A stretch of 64,000 nucleotides of DNA from Bifidobacterium asteroides (GCF_019469425.1 NZ_CP048272.1:1178001-1242000), one strand, 5' to 3'. Numbered from the stretch's first letter, positions 18,015-28,498 are shown. The notes: generated from the sequence alone by a model not told the origin. Program-made: numbers and translations.

Positions 18015-21000
18015 TCAGTGCGCTCCTTCCATGACCTGGGCGTAGGTGGCGTCCCAGACGCCGGGCGCGTTGAAGTCCACCTGCTCGCGCTCGGCCTTTT
18101 CCATGGCCTTCTTCATGGCCAGATAACGGCGGGGAACCAGATGGGTGAACCGAGCCAGCGCGCTTGGCCAGTCCTCCATCAGGGCGGCCGCAGCCTTTGA
18201 TCCGGTCAGCCGGACATGCTCGGCGACGAGATCTCTGAGCATGGCCGCCTGGTCCCGGTCGGGCTCCAGGGCCAGCAGGGAGCCGTCATTCCAGGCTTCA
18301 GGATTGAGCCGTGAGGCATCCATATCCAGCAGGTAGACATCCCCTCCCGAGAAGCCAGCGCCGAAGTTGCGTCCAGTGGAACCCAGAACCACTACCAGGC
18401 CGCCGGTCATATACTCGCAGCCGTGGTCGCCCAGGCCCTCGACCACGAAGCGGCCGCCCCCGTTGCGCACGGCAAAGCGCTCCCCGGCCCGTCCAGCTAC
18501 GAACATATCGCCTGAGGTGGCACCGAATCCTGCCACATTGCCGCAGATGACGGTTTGGTGCGGATCGAAGCGAACTCCCTGGGCAGCGTGGAGGACCAGA
18601 CGACCGCCGGACAGGCCCTTGCCTGCATAGTCGTTAGCCTCGCCGATCACCCGGATGGTCTCGCCACGAGGGATGAAGGCGCCCAGGGACTGTCCGGCAG
18701 AACCTGTCAGCGTGATGTCCACGGTGTTCCGCGGCAGGCCGGCTGCCCCGTATTTGCGAGTGATCCTATAGCCCAGCATGGTGCCCACGCTCCGGTTGAC
18801 GTTGCGCACGGCTCCCTTGACGGCCACCGGCCGACCCTCATCCAAGGCGTCGACGGCCTGATTGATCAAGTCCACATCCAGGGACTTGTCCAGTTCGTGA
18901 TCCTGAGCCTGGGTGTGATGCAGCACAGTGCCTGGGGTGGGGCCCGGCTTGCGCAGGATGGCGTCCAGGTTGATGCCCTGGCTTTTCCAGGCGTGCACAG
19001 AGGTGTCCCGGCGCAGGCACTCCACGTGGCCGACCGCCTCCTCCAGGCTGGTGAAGCCCAGGGATGCCAGGATCTCCCGCACTTGGCGGGCCATGAACGT
19101 AAAGAAGTTGACCAGGTCCTCGGGCCGACCGGTGAAGCGCGAACGCAGCTCCGGATCCTGGGTGGCAATGCCCTGGGGGCAGGTGTTCTTGTGACAGGCC
19201 CTCATCATGACGCAACCCTCCACCTGCAGCGCCGTGGTGGCGAAGCCGAACTCCTCGGCCCCCAGCAGAGCTGCTATGACCACATCGCGGCCGGTCTTGA
19301 GCTCACCGTCGCACTGGACCACAATCCGCGAGCGCAGGTCGTTCATGACCAGGGTCTGCTGGGTCTCGGCCAGACCCAGCTCCCAGGGGGTTCCCGCGTG
19401 CTTGATGGCATTGAGGGGCGCCGCTCCTGTGCCGCCGTCCTGGCCGGAGATGAGGACCACGTCGGCATGGCACTTGGCCACGCCTGCGGCCACGGTTCCC
19501 ACCCCGTGCTCGGAGACCAGCTTGACATGGATGCGGGCTCGAGGGTTGGCCATCTTCAGGTCGTGGATGAGCTGCTTGAGGTCCTCGATGGAGTAGATGT
19601 CATGGTGGGGAGGAGGCGAGATGAGCTCGACCCCGGGTGTGGAGCGCCTGACCTGGGCTATCCAGGGCGGGACCTTGGCGCCGGGAAGGTGTCCGCCTTC
19701 ACCCGGCTTGGCTCCCTGGGCCAGCTTGATCTGCAAGTCGGCGGCCGAGACCAGGTAGTCGCTGGTCACCCCGAACCGAGCCGAGGCCACCTGCTTGATG
19801 CGGCTGGTCCTGGCAGGGTCTGCAATCCGGTCCGGAGACTCGCCGCCCTCGCCCGAGTTGGACCTGGCCCCCAGCCGATTCATGGCCAGGGCCATGGTCT
19901 CATGAGCCTCCTGGGAAATGGACCCATAGCTCATGGCGCCGGTGGAGAAGCGGGTGACGATGGACTCGGCGGGCTCCACCTGGTCCAGTGGTATGGGTGC
20001 CCTGCCGGAGTGCAGCTCCATGAGGCCACGCAGGGTCATGCCCCGCTTGGCCGCCGCGTTCACATGGTCGGTGTAGGCCCTGAAGAGCCCGTAGTCCCCG
20101 CGCTTGGTGGACTGCTGGAGCAGAAAGATGGATTCGGGGTCGTTCAGATGGTCCTCGCCGGTGCGCCGCCAGTGGTAGTTGCCGCCTGTCTCCAGATCAT
20201 GCCCGGATCCGGCGGTCCACTCGATGGGGTAGGCCACCCGGTGGCGCTGGGCCACCTCGGCAGCTATCTCATCCAGGCCTATGCCGCCCACCAGGGAGGT
20301 GGTGCCGGTGAACCAGCGGTCAATGACCTCACGGCTCAGCCCGACGGCCTCGAAGAGCTGGGAGCCACGGTAGGACATAATGGTGCTCACGCCCATCTTG
20401 CTCATGATTTTCAGGACCCCGGTGCTCAGGGCCCTGACCAGGTTGGCAGAGGCCTTTTTGGCGTCCACATGCAGGTCGCCGCTGTTGGCCAGGTTCTCCA
20501 CGGACTCCAGGGCCAGGTAGGGGTTGACGCAGGCGGCGCCGTAAGCGATCAGCAGGGCCACATGGTGGACCTCGCGCACATCGCCGGCCTCCACTGCCAA
20601 AGAGACCTGCGTGCGGGTATGCTGACGAAGCAGATGGTGCTGGACTGCCCCAGTCAGCAGCAGGGAGGGTATGGGTCCCCAGATGTGGTTGGAGTCCCTG
20701 TCTGACAGGACAAGCACATTGCAGCCCTCCTCGATGGCCTGGTCCACCTCCCTTTCGATGGCTTCCAGACGCTCCTCGAGGGCCTTGCCGCCTCCGGCCA
20801 CTTGGTAGAGGCCGCGGATCAGACGGGGGCGGAAACGGCCTTCCAGGACTGGCGCCCGGTCCAGGCGCTTGATCTGTGCCATCTGCACGGAGTCCACCAC
20901 AGGCAGGTCGACGTGGATTTTCCAGGCGTGCTCGGGGGTGTCCTCCAAAAGGTTGGGCTCAGGGCCGATGGCTGAGGCGATGCTGGTCACCAGCTCCTCG

Positions 21001-22589
21001 CGCTCCCAGTCCAGAGGCGGGTTGGTGACCTGGGCGAATTTCTGGGTGAAGTAGTCGAAGAGCAAGCGGGACCGGCATGAGAGCACGGCGATGGGCGCGT
21101 CATTGCCCATGGACCCGATGGGTTCGCCGCCGCTTTCGGCCATGGGCCCCAGCAGCATGGTCAGGTCCTCCCGGGTGTAGCCGAAAGCCTGCTGCCTGCG
21201 GTGAACCGAGATGCGCGAGTAATTGACATGCTCGCGCTCGGGAAGGTCGTCCAGACGGACAGTCCGCTCGGAAACCCACTTCCTGTAGGGGTGCAGACCG
21301 GCCAGCTGGTGTTTGATCTCATTGTCGGGCACTATCCGGCCCTCTTTGGTGTCCGCCAGGAACATGTGTCCCGGCTCCAGCCTGCCCTTGACGACGATGG
21401 ATTCCTGGGGCGTATCCTCCAGGACGCCGGCCTCCGAGGCCAGGACCAGGTGGCCGTCCTCGGTCAGCTGCCAGCGGCCCGGACGCAGGCCATTGCGGTC
21501 CAGCTGGGCGCCCACCAGGGTTCCGTCGGTGAAGACGATGGCCGCCGGTCCGTCCCAGGGCTCAATCAGTGTGTCGTTGTACTGGTAGAAGGCCTTCAGG
21601 TCCGGGTCCATGTCCGGATCCTGCTGCCAGGCCGGAGGCATCATCATGGAGACTGCATGGGGCAGGGACCGTCCGGCCAGGTGAAGCAGCTCCAGGGTCT
21701 CGTCGAAGGTGCCCGAGTCTGAGGCGCCAGGCGTATTGACCGGCAGCAGCTGGGCCATGTCGCCCAAGAGCTCCGAGCTCAGCTTTCCCTCGCGGGCCGA
21801 CATCCAGTTGCGGTTGCCCTGGATGGTGTTGATCTCCCCGTTGTGGGCGATCATCCGGAAGGGCTGGGCCAGGGGCCAGGAGGGGAAGGTGTTGGTGGAG
21901 AAGCGGGAGTGGACGATGGCCAGGCGGGCCTTCATGGCCGGATCGCTCAAGTCGGGGAAGAAGCCCTGCAGCTGCTTGGCGGTCAGCATGCCTTTGTAGG
22001 TGATGGTCCGGCAGGACAGGGAGGCGAAGTAAACGCCCAGCTCGTGCTCGGCACGCTTGCGGACCCGGTACCCCAGCCGCTCCAGGTCCAGTCCTCCTCG
22101 GCCCTGAGGGCCGGCGTCGCACATGATGGGCATAAGGAATCGCGGCATGGAGGCCAGAGCCTGCAGACCCAGTCCGCCCGGGTCGGAGGGCACTGCCCGC
22201 CAGGCCAGGACACGCAGTCCCTCCTGGCCTGCAATCGATGCGATGGCCTCCTCCTGGCTGGCAGCCTGTGCCGGATCCCTGTCCAGGAAGGCCATGCCCG
22301 CCAGATAGCGGCCGGCTTCAGGCAGATCCTGGTAGACACGGGTGCGCATGAACTCGTCAGGCATGGAGAGCATGATGCCGGCCCCATCGCCGGTGTTGGG
22401 CTCGGCTCCCACGGCCCCTCTGTGGTCCAGGTTGACCAGGACGCGGATGCCCTGCTCAACAATCAGTCTTTCGTCCTGTCGGTTGAGGGTGGCCACCATG
22501 CCGAAACCGCAGGCATCGTGTTCCGTATCAGGGTCATAGAGCCCTTGCGGGCCGTGGACATGCAGATCGAGGGGGGCCGTGAATGACAC
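18015..22589 (-). CDS. gltB: Glutamate synthase (NADPH), large subunit
   Basis: Makes two glutamates from glutamine and 2-oxoglutarate. The N-terminal class II amidotransferase domain has the catalytic Cys27 in EHDACGFG; the residues before it are normally removed as a propeptide. The central and FMN domains follow (GGEGGESPDR, AKPGEGGHLPG), then the 3Fe-4S cysteines in CVMMRACHKNTCPQG and the C-terminal GXGXG helix domain. GTG 22589 is chosen for its AGGTGA site 5 bases upstream, giving 1524 residues, the usual size. In-frame ATGs at 22655 and 22679 lack a ribosome site. gltD follows immediately. Confidence 0.96.
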   Translation of the reverse strand: MSFTAPLDLHVHGPQGLYDPDTEHDACGFGMVATLNRQDERLIVEQGIRVLVNLDHRGAVGAEPNTGDGAGIMLSMPDEFMRTRVYQDLPEAGRYLAGMAFLDRDPAQAASQEEAIASIAGQEGLRVLAWRAVPSDPGGLGLQALASMPRFLMPIMCDAGPQGRGGLDLERLGYRVRKRAEHELGVYFASLSCRTITYKGMLTAKQLQGFFPDLSDPAMKARLAIVHSRFSTNTFPSWPLAQPFRMIAHNGEINTIQGNRNWMSAREGKLSSELLGDMAQLLPVNTPGASDSGTFDETLELLHLAGRSLPHAVSMMMPPAWQQDPDMDPDLKAFYQYNDTLIEPWDGPAAIVFTDGTLVGAQLDRNGLRPGRWQLTEDGHLVLASEAGVLEDTPQESIVVKGRLEPGHMFLADTKEGRIVPDNEIKHQLAGLHPYRKWVSERTVRLDDLPEREHVNYSRISVHRRQQAFGYTREDLTMLLGPMAESGGEPIGSMGNDAPIAVLSCRSRLLFDYFTQKFAQVTNPPLDWEREELVTSIASAIGPEPNLLEDTPEHAWKIHVDLPVVDSVQMAQIKRLDRAPVLEGRFRPRLIRGLYQVAGGGKALEERLEAIEREVDQAIEEGCNVLVLSDRDSNHIWGPIPSLLLTGAVQHHLLRQHTRTQVSLAVEAGDVREVHHVALLIAYGAACVNPYLALESVENLANSGDLHVDAKKASANLVRALSTGVLKIMSKMGVSTIMSYRGSQLFEAVGLSREVIDRWFTGTTSLVGGIGLDEIAAEVAQRHRVAYPIEWTAGSGHDLETGGNYHWRRTGEDHLNDPESIFLLQQSTKRGDYGLFRAYTDHVNAAAKRGMTLRGLMELHSGRAPIPLDQVEPAESIVTRFSTGAMSYGSISQEAHETMALAMNRLGARSNSGEGGESPDRIADPARTSRIKQVASARFGVTSDYLVSAADLQIKLAQGAKPGEGGHLPGAKVPPWIAQVRRSTPGVELISPPPHHDIYSIEDLKQLIHDLKMANPRARIHVKLVSEHGVGTVAAGVAKCHADVVLISGQDGGTGAAPLNAIKHAGTPWELGLAETQQTLVMNDLRSRIVVQCDGELKTGRDVVIAALLGAEEFGFATTALQVEGCVMMRACHKNTCPQGIATQDPELRSRFTGRPEDLVNFFTFMARQVREILASLGFTSLEEAVGHVECLRRDTSVHAWKSQGINLDAILRKPGPTPGTVLHHTQAQDHELDKSLDVDLINQAVDALDEGRPVAVKGAVRNVNRSVGTMLGYRITRKYGAAGLPRNTVDITLTGSAGQSLGAFIPRGETIRVIGEANDYAGKGLSGGRLVLHAAQGVRFDPHQTVICGNVAGFGATSGDMFVAGRAGERFAVRNGGGRFVVEGLGDHGCEYMTGGLVVVLGSTGRNFGAGFSGGDVYLLDMDASRLNPEAWNDGSLLALEPDRDQAAMLRDLVAEHVRLTGSKAAAALMEDWPSALARFTHLVPRRYLAMKKAMEKAEREQVDFNAPGVWDATYAQVMEGAH

Positions 22590-22713
22590 CGCAATCACCT
22601 CATTCGTGGGACGCGGGCGGGGCCGGCATGCTCCACCCTTGAAGAGCCTGGTCATTGGTGAATAAACACAATAATGCATTCACAGGTGACATCCGTGTAA
22701 CGTTCCGCAGCGT

Positions 22714-24057
22714 CTAACGAATTCCTACTGCCTCCAGGACCTGATCGATGACCAGATCATTGAGCAGGCGGCCCCGGCGGGTCACCTGGATCCTGTCGCT
22801 CACGGGATGCAGGAGTCCCTGGTCGACCAAAACCTTAAGAATCTTCGGGTCGGCCGGACGACCCGCCTGTCTGGTCAGCCGATCCATTCCTAGGCCTTCA
22901 GGCAGGCGCAGGGCCAGCATGACCGTTTCCTCCAGGTCCTGCCTCCAGCCCAGAAGCTCGGCATCCTGCCAGGGCACTTGTCCGGCATCCATGGCGGCTG
23001 CCCAGTCCCTGGGGTGGGCGATGTCCCAGGAGCGAATAGCCCGGGCACGCCGCTCCTCCAGGCCGGGCTCCGGCGAAAGCCACCAGTGTGCCATGGAAAG
23101 GGCCTCTTGCGCTGTTGACGTTCCTGTGGCTCTGAACCCGGGCGAAACGGAGGGCATGGGCTCCTGCTCCCGGGTTGCTTCCACCGGTGCCATGCCCGTG
23201 ACCTGGCCTTCCAGAGCACGATAGTGGGAGTGAGCGCCGGGCCCGATGCCAGCCCAGTCCACGTTGTGCCAGTAGCCCAGGTTGTGGCGGCTCTCCTGGC
23301 CGGGGCGGGCCCAGTTGGAGATCTCGTACCAGTCAAGGCCTGCCTGGGAGAGCATGTCGTCGGCCATCTCGTACTTGGCCGCCTCGTCATCGTCATCGGG
23401 GGCGGGCAGTTGGCCCCGGCGCACAGCACGACCCATCTTGGTGGTGGGTTCCAGGGTCAGGGCATAGGCGGAGACATGGTCCACGCCCAGGTCCAAGGCA
23501 GCCTGCAGGCTGGTCCGCCAATCCTCAAGCCGCTCCCCCGGCGTCCCGTAGATCAGATCCACGCTGGCCCTGAGACCCAAATCCCTGGCGGCGGCTACAT
23601 CGGTGGCCACATTGGCCGGGGTATGAGTGCGGTCCAGGGTGGCCAGGACGCTGGGCACTGCTGACTGCATACCAAAGGACACCCGGTTGATGCCCCCTTG
23701 GAGCAGCTGCTCCAGGTAGGCCCGATCCACGGTGTCAGGGTTGGCCTCGGTGGTGATTTCGGCCCCCGGGGTCAACCCCCAGAGGTCGGCCACGGCCTCG
23801 ACCATGCGCACCAGATCCTGGGCAGGCAGAATGGTGGGCGTTCCGCCGCCGAAGAAGATGGTGGACACGGGCGGCTCTATCAGGCCCCGGGAAGTCTGCC
23901 AGGCGCGGACCATGCGCATCTCCTGAATGGCCAGGTCGGCGTAGTGCTCCCGGCTGGCGCCCCCGCCCAGGTCCCGGGCCGTGTAGGTGTTGAAGTCACA
24001 GTATCCGCAGCGGCGCATGCAGAAGGGCACATGGATGTAGACCTGGTAGGATCCCAC
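22714..24057 (-). CDS. hemW: HemW-type radical SAM heme chaperone
   Basis: Radical SAM protein of 447 residues. HVPFCMRRCGYCDF holds the CxxxCxxC cluster motif, and RHNLGYWHN contains the HNxxYW motif that separates HemW (heme-binding, heme transfer to respiratory enzymes) from the true coproporphyrinogen dehydrogenase HemN. A HemW C-terminal domain follows. An insertion rich in Pro/Glu around residues 280-320 is not usual. GTG 24057 lies after the lepA stop with the GGAGG of the lepA end as ribosome site. Bifidobacteria generally lack heme synthesis, so its partner here is unclear. Confidence 0.9.
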   Translation of the reverse strand: MGSYQVYIHVPFCMRRCGYCDFNTYTARDLGGGASREHYADLAIQEMRMVRAWQTSRGLIEPPVSTIFFGGGTPTILPAQDLVRMVEAVADLWGLTPGAEITTEANPDTVDRAYLEQLLQGGINRVSFGMQSAVPSVLATLDRTHTPANVATDVAAARDLGLRASVDLIYGTPGERLEDWRTSLQAALDLGVDHVSAYALTLEPTTKMGRAVRRGQLPAPDDDDEAAKYEMADDMLSQAGLDWYEISNWARPGQESRHNLGYWHNVDWAGIGPGAHSHYRALEGQVTGMAPVEATREQEPMPSVSPGFRATGTSTAQEALSMAHWWLSPEPGLEERRARAIRSWDIAHPRDWAAAMDAGQVPWQDAELLGWRQDLEETVMLALRLPEGLGMDRLTRQAGRPADPKILKVLVDQGLLHPVSDRIQVTRRGRLLNDLVIDQVLEAVGIR

Positions 24058-24061
24058 CCGT

Positions 24062-25939
24062 TCAGCCCTCCTTCTTGGCGGCAGCCCGGATCTTGTCCTT
24101 GGTGTCCCGATCCTGGGCCTGGCCCGTGCTCAGGGCGGCGATGAAGGCCTCCTGGGGCACTTCGACATGTCCCAGCATCTTCATGCGCTTCTTGCCAGCC
24201 TTCTGCTTCTCGAGCAGCTTGCGCTTGCGGGTGATGTCGCCCCCGTAGCACTTGGCCAGCACGTCCTTGCGCAGGGCGCTGATGGTCTCGCGAGCGATAA
24301 TCCGCGACCCTATGGCCGCTTGGATGGGGATCTCGAACTGCTGACGCGGAATCAGCTTGCGCAGTTTCTTGGTCATCATCACCCCGTAGGCGTAGGCCTT
24401 GTCCTTGTGGACGATGGCCGAGAAGGCATCGATCTTCTCCCCCTGGATGAGGATATCCACCTTGACCAGGTCGGCGGACTGAGTGCCGTCGGGCTGGTAG
24501 TCCAGGCTGGCGTAGCCCTTGGTCCGGCTCTTCAGCTGGTCGAAGAAGTCGAAGACGATCTCGGCCAGGGGCATACGGTAGTGCATCTCGACGCGCTCGG
24601 GGCTCAGGTACTCCATGGTTCCCATCTGCCCGCGATGGTCCTGGCAGAGCTCCATGACCGGTCCGATGAACTCCTTAGGAGTGATGATGTCGGCGCTGAC
24701 CACGGGCTCCAGAATCTGGCGAACCTTGCCATCGGGGAACTCGCTGGGGTTGGTCACCGTGTGCTTGCTGCCGTCCTCCATAGTCACCTGGTAGGTGACG
24801 TTGGGGGCCGTGGCGATCAGATCCATGCCGAACTCCCTGCTCAGGCGCTCGGTGACGATCTCCATGTGCAGAAGCCCCAGGAAGCCGCAGCGGAAGCCGA
24901 AGCCAAGGGCCACGGAGGTCTCCGGCTCGTAGACCAGGGCGGCATCGTTGAGCTTGAGCTTGTCCAGGGCGTCGCGCAGCTCGGGGAACTGGGCGTTGTC
25001 GATGGGGAAGAGCCCGGAATAAACCATGGGCTGGGGGTCCTGATAGCCAGGCAAGGGCTCCTTGGCCGGGTTGGACTCGGTGGTGACGGTGTCGCCCACC
25101 TTGGACTGGCTGACGTCCTTGACGCCTGTGATCACGTAGCCGACCTCCCCGGCCCCCAGGGCCTTCGTGGGGGTCATATCGGGGCTGATCACGCCCAGTT
25201 CGATGGGGTCGTGCACGGTCCCCCGGCCCATCATGCGGATCTTCTGACGCTCCTTGAGTTCGCCGTCCACCATTCTTATGTAGGTGACGATTCCCCGGTA
25301 GGAGTCGTAGACCGAGTCGAAGATGAGGGCGCGGGCTGGGGCCTTGGGATCCCCTTTGGGGGCCGGCACCTGGTCCACGATTCGATCCACCAGCTCGCGG
25401 ATCCCCTGGCCGGTTTTGCCGGACACCCGGAGCACCTCGTCCGTGGAGCAGCCGATCAGATTGGCGATCTCCTCGGCGTGCTTGTCCGGCTCGGCCGAAG
25501 GCAGGTCGATCTTGTTGAGGACGGGGATGATGGTCAGGTCATCCTCCAGGGCCATATACAGGTTGGAGAGGGTCTGCGCCTCGATGCCCTGGGTGGCGTC
25601 CACCAGCAGAACTGCGCCCTCGCAGGCCTCCAGGGCCCGGGAGACCTCGTAGGTGAAGTCCACATGGCCAGGGGTGTCAATCATGCCCAGGGTGTATTCG
25701 ACGCCATCCTTGACCCAGGGCAGGCGAACGGCCTGGGACTTGATGGTGATGCCGCGCTCCTGTTCGATGTCCATCCTGTCCAGGAACCGATCGTGCATCT
25801 CGCGCTTGGGCACAATCCCGCTCAGCTGCAGGATCCGGTCGGCCACCGTGGATTTGCCGTGATCGATGTGGGCGATGATGCAGAAGTTGCGGATCAGCGA
25901 TTGGTCGGTGAATCCTGGTTGGTTCTTGGCTTCCTGCAC
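24062..25939 (-). CDS. lepA: Elongation factor 4 (back-translocating GTPase)
   Basis: Ribosome-associated GTPase of 625 residues. The G-motifs are AHIDHGKST (G1), DTPGHVDF (G3) and NKIDLPSA (G4), and the LepA-specific C-terminal domain is present ([31 protein letters not shown]). A short Lys-rich extension follows the usual end. The start is GTG 25939 with a GGAG site 9 bases upstream. It is divergent from rpsT and followed by hemW, an arrangement common in actinobacteria. Confidence 0.97.
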   Translation of the reverse strand: MQEAKNQPGFTDQSLIRNFCIIAHIDHGKSTVADRILQLSGIVPKREMHDRFLDRMDIEQERGITIKSQAVRLPWVKDGVEYTLGMIDTPGHVDFTYEVSRALEACEGAVLLVDATQGIEAQTLSNLYMALEDDLTIIPVLNKIDLPSAEPDKHAEEIANLIGCSTDEVLRVSGKTGQGIRELVDRIVDQVPAPKGDPKAPARALIFDSVYDSYRGIVTYIRMVDGELKERQKIRMMGRGTVHDPIELGVISPDMTPTKALGAGEVGYVITGVKDVSQSKVGDTVTTESNPAKEPLPGYQDPQPMVYSGLFPIDNAQFPELRDALDKLKLNDAALVYEPETSVALGFGFRCGFLGLLHMEIVTERLSREFGMDLIATAPNVTYQVTMEDGSKHTVTNPSEFPDGKVRQILEPVVSADIITPKEFIGPVMELCQDHRGQMGTMEYLSPERVEMHYRMPLAEIVFDFFDQLKSRTKGYASLDYQPDGTQSADLVKVDILIQGEKIDAFSAIVHKDKAYAYGVMMTKKLRKLIPRQQFEIPIQAAIGSRIIARETISALRKDVLAKCYGGDITRKRKLLEKQKAGKKRMKMLGHVEVPQEAFIAALSTGQAQDRDTKDKIRAAAKKEG

Positions 25940-26084
25940 CGGTCTGCTCTCCTCACGTACGTCTGGTCTAACGATTCTAGACGATGCCCTGGGCCGAAGC
26001 GCCCGCTCCAGGAGGGTTCTTCTCGCGGTCAGGTGCTAGTATGGTGGTTTGTCTGTACAGATACATTCATCGTTTGGAGCAACA

Positions 26085-26345
26085 TTGGCAAACATCAAGT
26101 CGCAGAAGAAGCGGGTCATCACCAACGAAAAGGCGCACCTGCGCAACACGGAGGTCAAGAGCGCGATCAAGACCTCCGTGCGTTCCGTGCGCAAGGCCGT
26201 GGATGCCGGTGACAAGGAGGCCGCTCAGGCTGCCTACCAGGTGGCCGCCCGCCGTCTGGACAAGGCCGCCGGCAAGGGTGTAATCCACCGCAACCAGGCC
26301 GCCAACCGCAAGTCCGGTCTGGCCAACGCCGTCAACGCCCTCTGA
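26085..26345 (+). CDS. rpsT: 30S ribosomal protein S20
   Basis: Primary 16S rRNA-binding protein of the small subunit, 86 residues. The sequence begins with ANIKSQKKR and continues with [14 protein letters not shown] and [15 protein letters not shown], all diagnostic. The start is TTG 26085 behind a GGAG site 5 bases upstream; TTG is often reported for S20, where weak initiation allows autoregulation. Upstream in-frame codons would add residues not present in the family. A perfect terminator follows. Confidence 0.97.
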   Translation: MANIKSQKKRVITNEKAHLRNTEVKSAIKTSVRSVRKAVDAGDKEAAQAAYQVAARRLDKAAGKGVIHRNQAANRKSGLANAVNAL

Positions 26346-26355
26346 AGCGCCCCAC

Positions 26356-26396
26356 AAGGGCCGGTGATCCAAGCGCTTGGATCACCGGCCCTTTTT
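26356..26396 (+). terminator. Terminator of rpsT
   Basis: A perfect 38-base palindrome (26356-26393, 19 base pairs) runs into TTTTT. Its stem contains the stop codon of the converging UPF0126 gene, so the structure belongs to both transcripts. Confidence 0.92.
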
Positions 26397-27188
26397 GACG
26401 CCCGGCTCCCCTTTTGAATTCTCATTGGCATCCTCGTCGTCGTGCTGGATGGTGACGCTGATGTCCGACCGGCCGCGCATCAGATGCCGGATGGCCCTGG
26501 TCAGCTGGGCATCGTTGAGCGGCAGCCGGGCCGAGCGCCGGTCCATTGCCCCAGGCACCAGGATGTCGAATTTTACCGAGATGATGCGCAGGACGACCAC
26601 CAGGGCCACGATGGCCAGGTCCAGAGCCATGTCGACCCGGACCGGATATAGCCCATGCTGCCGGGCGCGCGCGGAGGCTAGGGTCAGCAAGCAGCCGATC
26701 AGGGAAGGCAGCGCGTACCAGTGCTGGTCCTGGATGACTGCAGGCACCTGGTTGAGAAGGATGTCTCGAAGGAGCCCCCCGACCAGGGCCGTGGCCATGC
26801 CCATGAAGATGGCTGTCATGCCGCCGGTTCCGCACATCAGTGCCTTGGCGGTCCCGTTGACGGCGAAGGATCCCAGCGCCATGGCATCGGTGACCAGCAT
26901 GGACCAGGTCATCCTGCTGATCTCGGGATGGGCGACAGCCACCACCAGGCCTGATGCCAGGGTGACGATGACCGAGCCCTTGTCGGTGATGCCGCTGGGA
27001 GGCACCTGGCCCAGCAGGACATCACGGACCACTCCGCCGCCCAGAGCGCTGATCCATGAAACCAAAAGGATGGCGATGATGTCGTAACCCTTGCGCACGG
27101 CAGCCAGACCGCCCGAAAGCCCGCAGCTGAAGATGCCCAGGTACTCGATGACCATGAAGATGAGGTTCCCCTCCAAGGCCGTCTTCAT
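26382..27188 (-). CDS. TRIC/UPF0126 family membrane protein
   Basis: Integral membrane protein of 268 residues built from two UPF0126 repeats (Pfam PF03458), each with a glycine-rich motif: ALGGGVVRDVLLG and LVGGLLRDILLNQ. Relatives form trimeric cation channels (prokaryotic TRIC), and some are annotated as glycine transporters. A charged cytoplasmic tail of about 70 residues is added after the last helix (rich in Asp, Glu and Lys). The ATG at 27188 is favoured by the GGAGGAG site; the frame is open to 27224. The gene ends inside the rpsT terminator. The transported ion is not readable from sequence. Confidence 0.85.
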   Translation of the reverse strand: MKTALEGNLIFMVIEYLGIFSCGLSGGLAAVRKGYDIIAILLVSWISALGGGVVRDVLLGQVPPSGITDKGSVIVTLASGLVVAVAHPEISRMTWSMLVTDAMALGSFAVNGTAKALMCGTGGMTAIFMGMATALVGGLLRDILLNQVPAVIQDQHWYALPSLIGCLLTLASARARQHGLYPVRVDMALDLAIVALVVVLRIISVKFDILVPGAMDRRSARLPLNDAQLTRAIRHLMRGRSDISVTIQHDDEDANENSKGEPGVKKGR

Positions 27189-27229
27189 CCCGCGCTTCTC
27201 CTCCCGGAATCGTCCCGCACTCAAGTCTG

Positions 27230-27235
27230 TCTATA
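27230..27235 (-). promoter_or_regulatory. Possible -10 box of the UPF0126 gene
   Basis: TATAGA on the minus strand, 42 bases before the ATG, with a poor TTCAGC 17 bases further upstream. Weak support. Confidence 0.25.
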
Positions 27236-27293
27236 GATTAGCCAACCCCACAGCTGAACAGGCCGATGATGTGCGCAAGGCCACAAAGATAAC

Positions 27294-27335
27294 GGAAGGC
27301 GGCGCAGGGCGACACTTCGCCCTGCGCCGCCTTCC
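27294..27335 (-). terminator. Terminator of ilvE
   Basis: A 19-base-pair perfect stem with a 4-base loop, 35 bases beyond the ilvE stop. On the minus strand it is followed by GTTATCTTTG, a broken T-run. Confidence 0.8.
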
Positions 27336-27370
27336 TCTTAAGACCTGCCAGGCAGGCATGGGTTCAGCGT

Positions 27371-28498
27371 TCAGCAGACCTTCCACATCCAGTCGTGCGG
27401 ATCCTCGATCTCGCCCAGCTGGATGCCCAGGAGCTCGTTGCGCAAGTCCATGGTGACCTCGCCCGAGCCTCCGTCGGCCACCTGAACGTCGAAGTTCTCG
27501 GACTTGAAGCGCCCGATCGGGGTGATGATGGCAGCAGTCCCGCAGGCGAACACCTCGGTGACCTCGCCCGAGCGGATGTCATCCAGCAGGGTGTCCAGAC
27601 GGATCATGGTTTCCGTCACGTCCCTGCCGTTGTCCTGTGCCAGAGCGATTAGGGAGTTGCGGGTGACGCCGGGCAGAATGGTTCCGGTCAGGCTGGGGGT
27701 CTCCAGGTGTCCGTCCTTGTGGACGGTGAACATGTTCATGCCGCCCAGCTCCTCCAGGTAGGTCTTGGTGGCCGCATCGACGAAGCAGACCTGCTCGCAG
27801 CCGTGCTCGGCACCGCGGTTCTCACCCAGCAGGGAGGCCGCATAGTTGCCGCCGCACTTGGCAAAACCTGTGCCGCCGGGGCCGGTGCGGAACCACTTGT
27901 CCTCCACCCAGATGCTGACCGGCTTGACACCGCCGGCGAAGTATGGTCCCGAGGGCGAGGCGATGACGCAATAGTCCACCGCATGCGGAGCGCGCACGCC
28001 CAGGAAGGGCTCGGAGGCGAACATATAGGGGCGCATATAGAGCGTGTACTCGCGCCGCTTGGGCACCCAGTCTGCGTCACGGCGGACCAGGGCCGCGACC
28101 GATCCTAGGAAGTCATTGGGCTCGAGCGGGGGCAGGGCCAGGCGCTTGGCTGAGTTGTAGAAGCGCTGGGCGTTGGCATCGGGCCGAAAGAGCCAGATAG
28201 AACCATCGTCGTGGTAGTAAGCCTTGAGCCCCTCGAAGGCCTCCTGAGCATAATGAAGCACCGAGGCACCTGGATCAAGGCTCAGCGGCCCATAGGGCTC
28301 AACCCTGCGATCCTTCCAGCCGTCATCCGAGGTCCATCCCATGTGGGCCATGTTGTCTGAGAAAAGCTGGCCGAAGGCGGGCTTGTCAATCAGCCGGGCA
28401 CGTTCCTCGTCAGAGGCTGGATGATCGTTGGGAATGACCTGGAAAGCGTCCGCCAACTCATTGAGTGCCTTCGGGTCGTGATGTGATTGCTCTGCCAT
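27371..28498 (-). CDS. ilvE: Branched-chain amino acid aminotransferase
   Basis: PLP enzyme (fold type IV) that makes valine, leucine and isoleucine from their keto acids with glutamate as donor. The 375 residues include the PLP lysine in GFAKCGGNYAASL, LRPYMFASE-like MRPYMFASEPFLGV, and GTILPGVTRNS. The length and N-terminus fit the actinobacterial IlvE group. ATG 28498 has only a weak AGAAGAAG site. It stands alone with its own terminator and is not in an ilv operon here. Confidence 0.95.
   Translation of the reverse strand: MAEQSHHDPKALNELADAFQVIPNDHPASDEERARLIDKPAFGQLFSDNMAHMGWTSDDGWKDRRVEPYGPLSLDPGASVLHYAQEAFEGLKAYYHDDGSIWLFRPDANAQRFYNSAKRLALPPLEPNDFLGSVAALVRRDADWVPKRREYTLYMRPYMFASEPFLGVRAPHAVDYCVIASPSGPYFAGGVKPVSIWVEDKWFRTGPGGTGFAKCGGNYAASLLGENRGAEHGCEQVCFVDAATKTYLEELGGMNMFTVHKDGHLETPSLTGTILPGVTRNSLIALAQDNGRDVTETMIRLDTLLDDIRSGEVTEVFACGTAAIITPIGRFKSENFDVQVADGGSGEVTMDLRNELLGIQLGEIEDPHDWMWKVC

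Noticed and set aside
18555-20705. Open frame of 716 codons antisense to gltB
   Set aside because: The opposite strand encodes conserved glutamate synthase throughout; the antisense product matches no family and shows skewed composition.
22714-24057. Coproporphyrinogen III dehydrogenase HemN
   Set aside because: The HNxxYW motif and lack of other heme genes point to HemW.
24167-26212. Open frame of 681 codons antisense to lepA and overlapping rpsT
   Set aside because: Same reasoning; both overlapped genes are unmistakable and in their usual arrangement.
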